Positions 25,952 through 35,788 are shown, numbered from the stretch's first letter. The stretch is DNA of 64,000 bases from Halomicrobium sp. LC1Hm (GCF_009617995.1 NZ_CP044129.1:1860001-1924000); one strand, 5' to 3'. A program made the numbers and translations. Notes: a model not told the origin generated them from the letters alone.

Positions 25952-26096
25952 GTGCCGGCTAGGGTCACCGCCGGCATAAGTGCCAGCATCCGGTCGGGCC
26001 GTCGCTCACAGTCTGTGTCCGGGCGGCCGAACCGTCTGCGCGACGAGCCGGCGGCTCTCCGTCCGGCTGGACGACAAAATCCGCGACGGGAACGGC

Positions 26097-26345
26097 CTAC
26101 AGCAGGTCCTGGTCGTCGAGCTGTTCCATCACGCTGTCGACGAACTCGTCGACGCTGTCGTAGGGGAAGTCCCCGCCGAGCTTGGTGTTGAGCTCCATCG
26201 CCGTCATCGAGAAGTCGCCGGACTCGAACTTCGTCGACGGCCCGTTGGGCAGGGCCGGGACGAGGTCCATCGGACTGGAGATCGGGTAGTCGGCTTCCTC
26301 GAACGCTTCGGTGAACTGCTCTCTGAGGTCGTCTTTGTCTGCCAT
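26097..26345 (-). CDS. MTH865-family small helical protein
   Basis: An 82-residue protein with the MTH865 family pattern: an acidic helical start, a central SSPMDLVPALPNGPSTKFE, and a helical end (SVDEFVDSVMEQL). The founding member from Methanothermobacter has a solved EF-hand-like structure but no known function. The ATG at 26345 removes an implausible Cys/Trp-rich extension. Confidence 0.75.
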   Translation of the reverse strand: MADKDDLREQFTEAFEEADYPISSPMDLVPALPNGPSTKFESGDFSMTAMELNTKLGGDFPYDSVDEFVDSVMEQLDDQDLL

Positions 26346-26449
26346 GTCATCCCGTTTGTCGACCGGTCTAAAAAAGCATTCGACCACACCACACAGCCAC
26401 ATTGTTTAGAGTTTATTCTGGGGGCCGCCGGGTCACCGCGGACGGACCG

Positions 26450-27037
26450 TCAGTCGTCCGCCGCGACCGGTTCGCCGTGGCTGATGTCGGTTCCCAGCAG
26501 GTCGAGGAACTGTGCGAGCCACTCGTCGTGGTCCGGCCAGGCCTGGCCAGTGACGAGGTTGTCGTCGGTGACGACCTCGTCGACCCACGAGCACCCCGCC
26601 GCCTCACACTCCGCCCGGACGGCAGGGAAAGACGTCATCTCGTACCCGTCGAGGACGCCGGCAGCCGCCAGGATCTGTGGGCCGTGACACAGCGAGGCGA
26701 CGGGCTTGTCCGCCTCGAAGAAGTGCCGCACGGCGTCGAGCACCGGCTCGTGGGTCCGGAGATACTCCGGCGCGCGCCCGCCCGGCACGACCAGCGCGTC
26801 GTAGTCGCTGGGCGTCACCTCGGCCAGCGTCGCGTTCAGCTCGAAGTTGTGCCCGCGGCTCTCCATGTAGGTCTGGTCGCCCCGGAAGTCGTGGACGGCC
26901 GTCTTGATCGTCTCGCCGGCCTCCTTCTCCGGACAGACCGCGTCGACCTCGTGGCCGACCATCTGCAGCGCCTGGAAGGGGACCATTATCTCGTAGTCTT
27001 CGCCGAAGTCGCCGACGATCATGAGGATATCACTCAT
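26450..27037 (-). CDS. DJ-1/PfpI-family protein
   Basis: A 195-residue protein of the DJ-1/PfpI superfamily. The nucleophile elbow SLCHGPQ contains the reactive Cys-His pair (about residues 111-112), and VPGGRAPEYL precedes it. Members act as glyoxalase/deglycase or protease-like enzymes. Which activity this one has cannot be settled. A second member of the superfamily is encoded at 50535. Confidence 0.85.
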   Translation of the reverse strand: MSDILMIVGDFGEDYEIMVPFQALQMVGHEVDAVCPEKEAGETIKTAVHDFRGDQTYMESRGHNFELNATLAEVTPSDYDALVVPGGRAPEYLRTHEPVLDAVRHFFEADKPVASLCHGPQILAAAGVLDGYEMTSFPAVRAECEAAGCSWVDEVVTDDNLVTGQAWPDHDEWLAQFLDLLGTDISHGEPVAADD

Positions 27038-27146
27038 TGGAAACACCGCGCTCGCCGAGAGCGCGTTAGAGAGTGACACAGCCAGCGACAATAAAGCAGA
27101 CGGTGAACTGACAGAATCTTGTCAGGCAAGCGACAGGGGCGACCGT

Positions 27147-27932
27147 TCAGCGGTCGGAGAGAACGGTGTCGATCTCGGCGATCGAGTCGAGAACGTGGTC
27201 GGGTGCCACGTCGCTGTCGGCGAGATCCGCCCGCGTCGTGGCACCCGAGAGCACCAGCGCGGTCTCCATGCCGGCCCGTTCGCCCATCGCGATGTCCGTC
27301 GAGAGGCGATCTCCGACCACGAGACAGTCCGACGCCGGAACGCCCAGCCTGTCGAGTGCCGCCTGTGTCGCCCGTCGCGACGGCTTGCCGAGGATCAGAT
27401 CGGGTTCCGCTTCGAGGACACCGGCGACCGCGTTGACGATGGCTCCCGACCCCGGCGTCGGCAGGCCGTTCTCACCGGGAAACGTGCGGTCCGGATCCGT
27501 TCCGAGGAAGGTCACGGCCTCGTCGTAGGCCCGGAGTGCGTCGACCATGTCGTCGTAGTGGAAGTCGGGACTCCACCCCGCGAGCAACACGTCGGCTCGC
27601 TCGGGCTCGTCGGTGAGCGCCACCCCCTCGGTGTCGAGAATCTCCGCGATGCTGTCCGTGCCGACGAGAAACACGTCGTCGTCGGCGTGGCGGGCCCGGA
27701 GGTACTCGGCGGTCACGTCGGCCGCCGAACAGGCCTCGCCCGGACGGACTGTCACACCGAGGTCGGCGAGCCGGTCGACGTAGGCCGCACCGCTCCGGGT
27801 CGGGTTGTTCGAGAAGAAGAGGAGCGACTCGCTGGCGGCCCTGAGGGAGTCGACCGCCGTCGCGGCCCCAGAGACGAGGTCGTCGCCGTGATACACCGTT
27901 CCGTCGAGATCGACGATCACGCCGCGGCTCAT
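27147..27932 (-). CDS. HAD-superfamily (NagD-like, class IIA) phosphatase
   Basis: A 261-residue hydrolase. Motif I DLDGTVYHG starts at residue 8, motif II is FFSNNPTRS and the acidic motif is VVGDRLSTDIAMGERAG. The cap type and spacing match NagD/4-nitrophenylphosphatase members that dephosphorylate small sugar or nucleoside phosphates. The substrate is unknown. Confidence 0.87.
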   Translation of the reverse strand: MSRGVIVDLDGTVYHGDDLVSGAATAVDSLRAASESLLFFSNNPTRSGAAYVDRLADLGVTVRPGEACSAADVTAEYLRARHADDDVFLVGTDSIAEILDTEGVALTDEPERADVLLAGWSPDFHYDDMVDALRAYDEAVTFLGTDPDRTFPGENGLPTPGSGAIVNAVAGVLEAEPDLILGKPSRRATQAALDRLGVPASDCLVVGDRLSTDIAMGERAGMETALVLSGATTRADLADSDVAPDHVLDSIAEIDTVLSDR

Positions 27933-27971
27933 CGAGGGACGCTACGGACTGGATCGCCAAAGGCCGACCGG

Positions 27972-29402
27972 TCAGTCGACGAAGGTGACGCCGCTGATCT
28001 CGACGGCCAGACCGCCGTCCTCGCTCTCGCCCAGCTCGACCGACCAGCCGTGGGCCTCGGCCACGCGCTCGACGATGGTCAGTCCCATGCCGGTCCCCTC
28101 GGTGTCGGTCGAGTATCCCATCTCGAAGGGGTCCTCGTCCGTCGAGAGGTTCATACCACAGCCGTCGTCGGCGACGACGAACCCGTCGTCGGTCACGCTG
28201 ACGGTGACGGTTACCGGATCGGCGTCCTCGGCGTCCTCGGCGTCCGACGGAGGACAGCCGTGGTCGACGGCGTTCCCGTAGAGGTTCGAGAAGATGCTCC
28301 CGAGACGGCCGTCGTCGGCCTGAATTCGGGCCGTGGAGTCGACCACCAGTTCCGCCTCGCCGCTGTCGGTCACCATCCAGCTCTCGCGGGCGATCGTGCC
28401 CAGGTCGACGACGCTGGGGTCGTCGACGGTCTCGCCCTCGCGAGCGAGTGTCAACACGTCGTCGATCAGCGACTCCATCCGGTCGAGCGAGCGCGTCAGT
28501 CTCGCCTGCAGCTCGGCGTCGTCGCCCCTGTCTTTCTCTAACAGCTGGAGTGCGGACTGGGCCACGTTGAGCGGATTCCGCATGTCGTGGCTGACGACGC
28601 TGGCGAACTCTTCGAGGCGCTCGTTCTGGCGCTTGAGCTCCCGTTCGCGCTCGACGCGCTCCGTGATGTTCCGAGAGACCAGCTGGAACGACGGCCGGTG
28701 GCTGTGTACGTCGATCGGGACGTAGATGTTGTGAAACGAACGGCCGTCGATCTGGTCTTCCGCGTGGGTCGGATCGCCGTCCTCGATGACGGACTGGCCG
28801 ACCGCGGTCCGATCCTCGCCGACCGCCCCGAGGACCGCAGCCAGCGTCTGGCCGACGAGCTCCTCCCGGCCGATGTCGGTGAACTCGGCCATCGCCGGGT
28901 TGGCTGCGAGGATCGTCCCGTCCTCGGCGACCTGTGCGATCAGGTCCGGAGAGGTGTCGACCAGCAGCTCGTACTTGGCCTGGGTGCGGCGCTTCGAGAC
29001 GACGTTGCGAATCCGGTTTGCCAGGCGTCCGTACTGCTTGTCTTCGACGACTTCGAGCTTCAGCAGGTAGTCGGTGACGCCCGCGGCGATGGCCTCGCTG
29101 GCGACCTCCTCGTCCCCGCGTCCGGTGAGGAGAATAAAAGGGACGTCGGGCTCGCGTTCCCTGACCGCATCGAGGAACTCCAGGCCGTCCATTCGGGGCA
29201 TCTCGTAGTCGCTCACGATACAGTCCACGTCGTTGTCAGAGAAGTAGTCGAGAGCCGCTTTCGGGTCGCTCGCCGCGTGCGTGCCGAAGTCGTGGTCCTC
29301 GGCCAGCGTCTCGGCGGTCATCTCCGCGAAGAATTCGCTGTCGTCGACGACGAGGACACTGAGTTGTTCTCGACCGCTGCTTGGCGTTGTCACGTGGGAC
29401 AC
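27972..29402 (-). CDS. REC-PAS histidine kinase
   Basis: A two-component protein of about 476 residues. A response-regulator receiver (VLVVDDSEFF, Asp in CIVSDYEM) is followed by a PAS domain (ELLVDTSPDLIAQV), HisKA (FASVVSHDMRNPL with the phospho-His) and HATPase (VVADDGCGMNLS, GTGMGLTIVERV). It lacks membrane helices, so it senses cytoplasmic signals. The start is uncertain. A GTG at 29402 (or 29393) fits a TATA-like motif around 29435-29445, whereas the in-frame ATG at 29483 lies upstream of it. No cognate partner is adjacent. Confidence 0.85.
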   Translation of the reverse strand: MSHVTTPSSGREQLSVLVVDDSEFFAEMTAETLAEDHDFGTHAASDPKAALDYFSDNDVDCIVSDYEMPRMDGLEFLDAVREREPDVPFILLTGRGDEEVASEAIAAGVTDYLLKLEVVEDKQYGRLANRIRNVVSKRRTQAKYELLVDTSPDLIAQVAEDGTILAANPAMAEFTDIGREELVGQTLAAVLGAVGEDRTAVGQSVIEDGDPTHAEDQIDGRSFHNIYVPIDVHSHRPSFQLVSRNITERVERERELKRQNERLEEFASVVSHDMRNPLNVAQSALQLLEKDRGDDAELQARLTRSLDRMESLIDDVLTLAREGETVDDPSVVDLGTIARESWMVTDSGEAELVVDSTARIQADDGRLGSIFSNLYGNAVDHGCPPSDAEDAEDADPVTVTVSVTDDGFVVADDGCGMNLSTDEDPFEMGYSTDTEGTGMGLTIVERVAEAHGWSVELGESEDGGLAVEISGVTFVD

Positions 29403-29498
29403 CAGTTCGATTATCGTGGTATTGCGTGAACGGACACTTATAGATACTCGATGCAGTCGTGTCGCCACGGTGTCTGCTGGCACGCCGCGACGACAGTC

Positions 29499-30908
29499 TC
29501 ACTCGCGGAAGACGCTCGTCCACCGCGGCCCGGCGCGTCTCGTCAGCACCAGGCCCACGACCGCGCCGACGAGTGCGATCGCCACGGCGACGACCCGCAC
29601 GAGGAGTGGGTCGACGCGCACCGCCAGCGCGGCGACCACGAGCGGCGTCGCCAGCGCGGCGAGGGCGGCACCGAACAGCGCGAACCGCGGCGTGTCGAAC
29701 AGCAACTCGTTGGGCGAGAGCCCGGTCACCGCCGCAGTCACGCCGAAGACGTACAGCGCGACCAGCGGCTGAACGACGGCACCCAGCGCGACCTCGGCGA
29801 GAGGATACCACAGCAGCGCGACACCGAGATAGAGCAGCGACGCCCCGACCGACAGCAGGAGGTACGCCCGCAACGCGCCGCGAAACACCGCGTCGTAGCT
29901 GACGGGATACCGGAGGTACTCGCGTGGGTCCCCGAACTGGGTCACCCAGCTGTAGGTCGTGAACCCGCCCAGGCCCAGCAGCGTGCCGAAGGCGATGCCG
30001 ACGCCCGGCTCGATACCCGTCGCGGCCGTCACCTGCCGGAGCACCAGCGCCGTGACGCCGAAGAGGACGCCCATCGAGAACAGGACCTTCCAGACCGAGC
30101 CCGCCGAGCGCGCGACGGCGAGCAGCGGACGGCGCGTCAGCCCGTCGGGCGCGACGGCGACCAGCAGGCGATCCAGCCGGCGGTGGCGGCCGTCCTCGCC
30201 GTCGTCTTCGGTCGGCTCGAACAGCGCGATCCCGAGGCCGCCGAGAGCGAGCGGCGGGACCACCGCGACGACGACGCCCGCCACGGACGGATCGGTGAAC
30301 AGCCGGTACGGCGTCAGCGCGACGGGATCGGTGCCGGTGGCGACGACCGCGACCACGCCAGCGGCCAACGCGACGCCGACCGAAAGCGCGTTCCGCGCGG
30401 CCAGCGCCGCGAGTGCGAGGCTGGCCGTCGCACCGAGCGCGAACGCCAGCGTCACCGTCAGCCAGGCGAGCGCGACCGTCGCGGGAGCCATCCCGCGGCC
30501 GACGGCGACCACGCCGAACCCCGCCAGCACGGGAGTGACGAACAGCCCCGAGTAGTAGAGGACCTCCTTCACGAGGAAGAGGCCGAGGAGCCGTTTCATC
30601 GACAGCGGGAGCGTCCGCGCGGAGAAGAGCAACAGCGTCACGTCGCCCAGCACGTCCCGCAGGGCGTCCCGGCCGACGAGACCGATCGTCCCGACCTGGA
30701 GACCGAACAGCGCCACCAGCGCGTGCAGCCCGGCGAGGACGGCCGCGGACTGGGTCCCGGTGGCCGCCAGCAGCGCGGTTCCAAGCGCCGTGAGTGCGCC
30801 GATCGCCAGCGGGAACCCCGCGAACCGACGACCGCCGAACAGCTCGCTGTGGAGTCGCCACTCCTCGCGGACCATCCACGACAGCAACGTCTGGTTGGAC
30901 GCCGTCAT
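29499..30908 (-). CDS. ABC-2 type exporter permease
   Basis: A 469-residue membrane protein with about eleven hydrophobic helices, rich in Ala/Val/Leu. Its ATG overlaps the stop of the upstream ATPase gene (ATGA, 30905-30908), so both form one exporter. The substrate is unknown. Confidence 0.8.
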   Translation of the reverse strand: MTASNQTLLSWMVREEWRLHSELFGGRRFAGFPLAIGALTALGTALLAATGTQSAAVLAGLHALVALFGLQVGTIGLVGRDALRDVLGDVTLLLFSARTLPLSMKRLLGLFLVKEVLYYSGLFVTPVLAGFGVVAVGRGMAPATVALAWLTVTLAFALGATASLALAALAARNALSVGVALAAGVVAVVATGTDPVALTPYRLFTDPSVAGVVVAVVPPLALGGLGIALFEPTEDDGEDGRHRRLDRLLVAVAPDGLTRRPLLAVARSAGSVWKVLFSMGVLFGVTALVLRQVTAATGIEPGVGIAFGTLLGLGGFTTYSWVTQFGDPREYLRYPVSYDAVFRGALRAYLLLSVGASLLYLGVALLWYPLAEVALGAVVQPLVALYVFGVTAAVTGLSPNELLFDTPRFALFGAALAALATPLVVAALAVRVDPLLVRVVAVAIALVGAVVGLVLTRRAGPRWTSVFRE

Positions 30909-31630
30909 CCGACGACCGCCTCGCGCTCGGCGTCGACCTCCGCGACGAACACGTCAAGCAACTCGCCGTCGTCGAACTCGCGGGGATCGCAGGTCGCGAC
31001 CAGCCGGCCGTCGGAGACGATACCGACGCTGGTACACAGCTCCTGGGCCACCTCGACGAAGTGCGTCGAGAGGAAGATCGTGTTGCCCTCGGCGCAGTAG
31101 TCCGCGAGGTGGCGCTTGACCTGTTCTTGCATGATCGGGTCGAGGTTGACCAGCGGCTCGTCGATGAAGACCAGTTCCGGCTCGTGGACGAAGGCGGCGG
31201 CGAGCATCACGCGCTGACGCTGGCCCTCCGAGAGGTTCGTCGACAGGGTGTCGAGCGTCTCGGCGAACGACAGTCGCTCGGCCCACCGCTCGACGTGTGC
31301 GTCCGGATCGGACAGCTCCCGGACCTCGCAGACGAATTCGAGGAACTCCCGCGGCGTGAGGAAGCTCGGCGGGTCCTCCCGCTCGGGCAGCGTCCCGATC
31401 GCCCGACGGACCGCCATCGGCTCGGCGACGGGATCGTGGCCAAGCACGGTCGCCGTGCCCGACGTGGGCGTCCGCTGGCCGGTCAGTATCTCGATCGTCG
31501 TGGTCTTGCCCGATCCGTTCGGGCCGAGCAGCGCGAACAGCTCGCCCTCCCCGACCGTCAGCGATAGCCCCGACAGCGCGTCGAGGTCGCCGTACTCCTT
31601 CGTGAGCCCCGTCGTTTCGATCGCCGGCAT
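30905..31630 (-). CDS. ABC transporter ATP-binding protein
   Basis: A 241-residue ATPase. Walker A is GPNGSGKTT, the signature is LSEGQRQRV, and Walker B is LVFIDEP. The Q loop lies between the first two. The family is CcmA/NatA-like exporter ATPases. It is translationally coupled to the permease downstream. Confidence 0.92.
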   Translation of the reverse strand: MPAIETTGLTKEYGDLDALSGLSLTVGEGELFALLGPNGSGKTTTIEILTGQRTPTSGTATVLGHDPVAEPMAVRRAIGTLPEREDPPSFLTPREFLEFVCEVRELSDPDAHVERWAERLSFAETLDTLSTNLSEGQRQRVMLAAAFVHEPELVFIDEPLVNLDPIMQEQVKRHLADYCAEGNTIFLSTHFVEVAQELCTSVGIVSDGRLVATCDPREFDDGELLDVFVAEVDAEREAVVG

Positions 31631-31703
31631 GGGGCTATCCAGTAGACGGCTCGGCTTAGCTGTTGGGTCGACGACTCACCGTTCGGCGACGAGCGGCCGG
31701 GCG

Positions 31704-32393
31704 CTACAGCGGTTCCAGCACGCCCACGCCCATCTCGACGCCGGGACTGTAGTGGGCCAGCGACTCGCCGTCGAGGGCGTCGACCCCCGCCGCGTCCAGC
31801 AGCGTCGTCTCCGTCACGGCCGCGTCGGCGGGCTGAACCCTCCACGGCGGGTGTCCCACCGACCCGACGAGTCGCGTCTCCAGCGGCCCGGTCGTCACGT
31901 AGCGCTCGCGGTCGAGCAGGAAGGCGGCGAGGGTGTCGGGAGCCGTCGTCGTCGGCGTCCCAGTCGGTTCGAACGTGACGCCCAGTCGCGCGTTCGCGCC
32001 GTCTCGCCGCCGCGAGACGACCTCCGTGCGGCCGCCCTGGCGTCGCCGTCGTACGTCGGCGTGGGACGCCGGCAGGTGAAAGAGCGTTCGGAGGGCGTCG
32101 GCGACGAGACGGTCGGTCACGTCCAGCGAGAGAAAGGCGACCGCACGGTCGCCGGACGGCGTCTGCACGTACGTGCGGACGGCGACGCTCTCGACGTGCT
32201 CGCGGACGGGGACGCCGAAGGCGTCGAAGCGATCGATCGCGAACGACAGCGCGGACACCCACGCCGTGCCGTCCATCGTGTCCGGTTCGGCCCAGCCGGG
32301 GATCACGGCACGAACCACGGCAGGCGCGACCGGCCAGTGGAGGAAACACACGTCCGAGAGCGTGATCGAGAGGGGACGCAGCGGCCCGGACAT
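31704..32393 (-). CDS. YqjF/DUF2071-family protein (copy 1)
   Basis: A 229-residue beta-rich protein with the DUF2071 layout: LHWPVAPAVVRAVIPG near the N-terminus, VRTYVQTPSG in the middle, and the late segment HPPWRVQPADA. It is paralogous to the next gene upstream. The function is unknown. Confidence 0.8.
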   Translation of the reverse strand: MSGPLRPLSITLSDVCFLHWPVAPAVVRAVIPGWAEPDTMDGTAWVSALSFAIDRFDAFGVPVREHVESVAVRTYVQTPSGDRAVAFLSLDVTDRLVADALRTLFHLPASHADVRRRRQGGRTEVVSRRRDGANARLGVTFEPTGTPTTTAPDTLAAFLLDRERYVTTGPLETRLVGSVGHPPWRVQPADAAVTETTLLDAAGVDALDGESLAHYSPGVEMGVGVLEPL

Positions 32394-32451
32394 ATCGCTC
32401 CGTAGGAGCGCGAGTGGCTTGAGTGACCCGGCGATCGAGGAGCGCCGCCGA

Positions 32452-33138
32452 TCAGCCGTGTCGGTGGAGTCGGCCCGCGGTCACGTCGAGGCCGGGGCTG
32501 AAGTGGACGATCCGCTCTGAGTCGGGCGTATCGAAGCCGCTGGCGGCGAACAGGTCGTTGTGGTCGAACGTGACCGTCGCCGGCTGGAGGTCCCACGGCG
32601 GGTGGTCGATGTCGGCGAAGTAGATCCGGCCGCGGTCGTCGGCCACGTAGAACCGATACCGCTCGGTGAGGAACGCGGCCAGCGAGTCGTCGCGTGCGGG
32701 CTCTGGCAGGCCGGTGGGCTCGAAGCTGGCCCGAAATCGAACGTCCGGGGCGTCGGGATGGGTGCGCACGCTCTGGAGGCGCGTCCGCGAGCCGTCACGA
32801 TGAGCGGTCATCCGCGCTCGGTAGTAGGGCAGCCGGAACAGCCGGCGAGCCACCGCGACGCCGAGCCGGTCGTCGGCGTCGAGATTGTAGAAGTACACGC
32901 CGGGCTGGCCGTCCAGCGTGACGTACGTCCGGAGGTTCAGCTCGTAGAACGAGCGTCCGATCGGGGAGCCCCGCGGCCGGATGTCCGCCATCCGGAAGGG
33001 GACGACGCCGAGCCACGCGGACCCGTCGAAAGTGTCGACGGAGAGCCCATCTGGCAGCGACCGAGCGACCGTCTCGACCGGGACCGGCCAGTGGGCGAAC
33101 AGGACGTTTCGCCACTCCATCGAGAGCAGAGGGCGCAT
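32452..33138 (-). CDS. YqjF/DUF2071-family protein (copy 2)
   Basis: A 228-residue paralogue of the downstream gene, with matching landmarks: FAHWPVPVETVARSLPDG, LNLRTYVTLDG, FYNLDADDRLGVAVARRLFRLPYY and HPPWDLQPATV. It keeps the family pattern better than copy 1. It was chosen to start at MRPLLSMEW, since the eight residues before are unconserved. Tandem copies on one strand suggest local duplication and divergence. Confidence 0.82.
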   Translation of the reverse strand: MRPLLSMEWRNVLFAHWPVPVETVARSLPDGLSVDTFDGSAWLGVVPFRMADIRPRGSPIGRSFYELNLRTYVTLDGQPGVYFYNLDADDRLGVAVARRLFRLPYYRARMTAHRDGSRTRLQSVRTHPDAPDVRFRASFEPTGLPEPARDDSLAAFLTERYRFYVADDRGRIYFADIDHPPWDLQPATVTFDHNDLFAASGFDTPDSERIVHFSPGLDVTAGRLHRHG

Positions 33139-33322
33139 ACTCGACGTTAGGCGCGAGGGCAATAAGGGGTGTCGCCCGGGGAACTTTGGGCCTCCCCTCC
33201 CCAGTGACCGACATGGAGTGTGCAGTCAGACAGAGCGACACCGGCCGGTGGCGTGTGGCGGTGTTCGGCAACCCGACCGGGATATCTCACGAGCACAACT
33301 GCGAGACAGTCAGGAGCCAGCG

Positions 33323-33583
33323 ATGAGCAGCGACGAGACAGCCCAGGCGGGCGTCGGTGAGCCACCGGAACGCTGCCCGATCTGTGAGACCGCCTATGAC
33401 TCCGTCTCGGTCCACGAGGAGGGCGTCGCGGTGAACCTGATCGAGAACGAGCGCTTCCGACGGGTCTGCTTCGAACCGGTCGACGACGGCGGCCCGCAGT
33501 TGCGGTTCTACCACCACACCCACGAACAGGCCGGCACGACTCCGTCGAGCGAGCGCGGAACCCCTGGTGGACGGGTGCCCTGA
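33323..33583 (+). CDS. Uncharacterised small protein, 86 aa
   Basis: An 86-residue acidic protein with one CPIC knuckle (Cys18/Cys21), a third Cys in RRVCFEP, and two His in FYHHTHE. A zinc site is therefore possible. No family is recognised. It is divergent from the DUF2071 pair. Confidence 0.55.
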   Translation: MSSDETAQAGVGEPPERCPICETAYDSVSVHEEGVAVNLIENERFRRVCFEPVDDGGPQLRFYHHTHEQAGTTPSSERGTPGGRVP

Positions 33584-33678
33584 CCCTGTTTTCGCTGTAA
33601 AACTACGTAATACGTGTCGCTTCGACTCCCGCTCGCTCCTCCGAGGCCCGCTGTGAGCGAAGCGAGCAGCGCGCCTCG

Positions 33679-34656
33679 CTACTCGTGGCCCGAAACCGGC
33701 ACCGGCTCGTAGGGCGCTTCCAGCCACTCAATGTCGCTGTCGGACAGCGAGATGTCGAGCGCGGCGACGGCCTGTTCGAGGTGCTCGATCGTCGTCGTCC
33801 CGACGATGGGGGCGTCCACGGCGTCCTTGTGCAGGAGCCACGAGAGCGCGATCTGGGCCATCGTCGCGTCCTTCTCCTCGGCCAGTTCCTGAACGCGCTC
33901 GTTGATCTCGCGGCCGCCGCCCTCGAAGTAGGGGTGTTCTCGCGCGTGGTCGTCAGTCTGGCCTCGCGTCGTGGCGTCGAACTCCTCGTGGGGGCGCGTG
34001 AGGTAGCCGCGGGCGAGCGGGCTCCACGGGATGACGGCGACGTCCTCCCGCTGGCAGAAGGGGAGCATCTCGCGTTCCTCCTCGCGATAGAGGAGGTTGT
34101 AGTGGTTCTGCATCGTCTCGAAGCGGGTCAGGTCCTCGCGCTCGCTGGTCCGCAGGGCATCGGCGAACTGGTAGGTCCACATCGAGGAGGCCCCGGCGTG
34201 GCGGATCTGGCCGCGGCGGACGGCGTCGTCCAGCGTCCGCAGCGTCGTCTCGATGGGCGTGTCGTCGTCCCAGCGGTGGATCTGGTAGAGGTCGACGGTG
34301 TCCATCCCCAGCCGCTCCAGCGAGGCCGACAGCTCCTGTTCGATGGCCTTCCGCGAGAGGCCGCCAGCGTTGGGATTGTCCTCGTCCATCTGGAAGAACC
34401 CCTTCGTGGCGACGACCTGCTCGCCGCGGTCGTACCCCGACAGCGCCTCACCGAGGACGCGCTCGGACTCGCCCGCCGAGTACATGTTGGCCGTATCGAA
34501 GAAGTTGATCCCCAGGTCGATCGCGCGGTCGATGACCGCTCGACTCTCGGACTCGTCGAGGACCCAGTCGCGCCACTCGGAGGTGCCGAAGCTCATACAC
34601 CCCAGACAGATCTTCGAGACCTCGATCCCGGTCGAACCCAGCGTCGTGTACTCCAT
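33679..34656 (-). CDS. Aldo/keto reductase
   Basis: A 325-residue AKR TIM-barrel NADPH-dependent oxidoreductase. The start GSTGIEVSKICLGCMSFG, the catalytic Asp-Tyr pair in FFDTANMYSAGESE, the Lys in VVATKGFF and the His in YQIHRWDDDTP are all present. The C-terminal NADP region is IVGTTTIEHLEQAV. The closest pattern is the YajO/Tas-like group. The substrate is unknown. The ATG at 34656 begins with the first barrel strand. Confidence 0.9.
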   Translation of the reverse strand: MEYTTLGSTGIEVSKICLGCMSFGTSEWRDWVLDESESRAVIDRAIDLGINFFDTANMYSAGESERVLGEALSGYDRGEQVVATKGFFQMDEDNPNAGGLSRKAIEQELSASLERLGMDTVDLYQIHRWDDDTPIETTLRTLDDAVRRGQIRHAGASSMWTYQFADALRTSEREDLTRFETMQNHYNLLYREEEREMLPFCQREDVAVIPWSPLARGYLTRPHEEFDATTRGQTDDHAREHPYFEGGGREINERVQELAEEKDATMAQIALSWLLHKDAVDAPIVGTTTIEHLEQAVAALDISLSDSDIEWLEAPYEPVPVSGHE

Positions 34657-34705
34657 ACCCGAGTCAGCGGACGGTGCCACAAAAAGGTACGTCGGCGACG
34701 GTCGA

Positions 34706-35788
34706 CTACAGCGACTCGGGCTCGACGCGGGCGACGTACCGGCGCGCGACCACGAACAGCACCACGGCGGCGACGACGTAGCCGGCGACGTGGCCGTAGG
34801 TCACGAGCGACGGGCTGTCGACCGCGAGCTTGGCCGCCGTCGTCGATGGGTGTTCCGGCAGGAGGATCGCCGCGCCGAAGACAACCAGCGTCAGGACCGA
34901 GTACAGGAGTTGTGCGGGCCGTCGACGACCGAGTTGCAGTCCCAGCACGACGCCGAAGACGACGACGATCGCCGCCGTCGCGGCGACGAACACCAACAGC
35001 GCCAGCGGATTCGACACCGCGATCCCGTTGACCGCCAGCAGGCCGATCCACAGCGCCGCCTGTGCCGGTGCCAACGCGATCATCGCCAGGGACTTGCCGT
35101 CGACCACGTCGACCAGGCTGACCGGCGCGACCCGCAGCAGTTCGAGCGTGCCGCGTTCGATCTCCTCGGTGATGGTGTCGACGGCGACCGAGCCGCTGAT
35201 GAACGGCGGCAAGAACAGTAAGAGCGGGATCAAGACGGTGTAGGTGAAGCTGAAGTACGGGCTGGCGTTCGCCTCCGGCGGGAGTTCGAGGGGCGGCGCA
35301 TCGAGCGATTCGGCGCGCTCGAACCGTTCGTTGCGCTCCAGGGTCTTCAGCACCTCGCGCAGCTGGACGACGATCAACGTCGTCCGGATGCTGCTGTCGG
35401 GCGCGATCGCCGTCACCTGGATTACCTGGCCGTCACTGTCGGGTGAAGGCGCGTACGTTCCCGTCAACACCGCGTCGACGCGCCCGACGTTGAACGCCTG
35501 CTGTGCGTCGTCGGTCGTGTCGAACGCGACCGGCTGGACGCCGTCGGTCTCCGCGACGGCCTCGAACAGCTCTTGCTGGGCGTCGCCGGTGACGGCCATC
35601 TCGATGCCGCCCGACTCGACCGAACCGGGATCGTACAGCGACGTGAGCCCGACCACGAGGAACGACGAGAACGCCGCCACGAACAGCTGGATCAGAATCG
35701 CGAGCACGATCGTCTTCTCGCGCCCGAGCGACGCCAGGTCCCGGCGGGCGATCACGAGCCGCGGGTCCAGCGAGCGATCACTGGCCAA
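34706..35788 (-). CDS. ABC-2 type exporter permease (NatB-like)
   Basis: A 360-residue permease with one N-terminal helix (about 26-50), an extracytoplasmic domain (about 52-180) and five or six C-terminal helices from about 185. The cytoplasmic coupling segment EEIERGTLELLRVAPVS is typical of NatB/ABC-2 exporters. It overlaps the upstream PrsW-fused permease by 11 nt and is in one operon with the ATPase at 37590. Confidence 0.85.
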   Translation of the reverse strand: MASDRSLDPRLVIARRDLASLGREKTIVLAILIQLFVAAFSSFLVVGLTSLYDPGSVESGGIEMAVTGDAQQELFEAVAETDGVQPVAFDTTDDAQQAFNVGRVDAVLTGTYAPSPDSDGQVIQVTAIAPDSSIRTTLIVVQLREVLKTLERNERFERAESLDAPPLELPPEANASPYFSFTYTVLIPLLLFLPPFISGSVAVDTITEEIERGTLELLRVAPVSLVDVVDGKSLAMIALAPAQAALWIGLLAVNGIAVSNPLALLVFVAATAAIVVVFGVVLGLQLGRRRPAQLLYSVLTLVVFGAAILLPEHPSTTAAKLAVDSPSLVTYGHVAGYVVAAVVLFVVARRYVARVEPESL

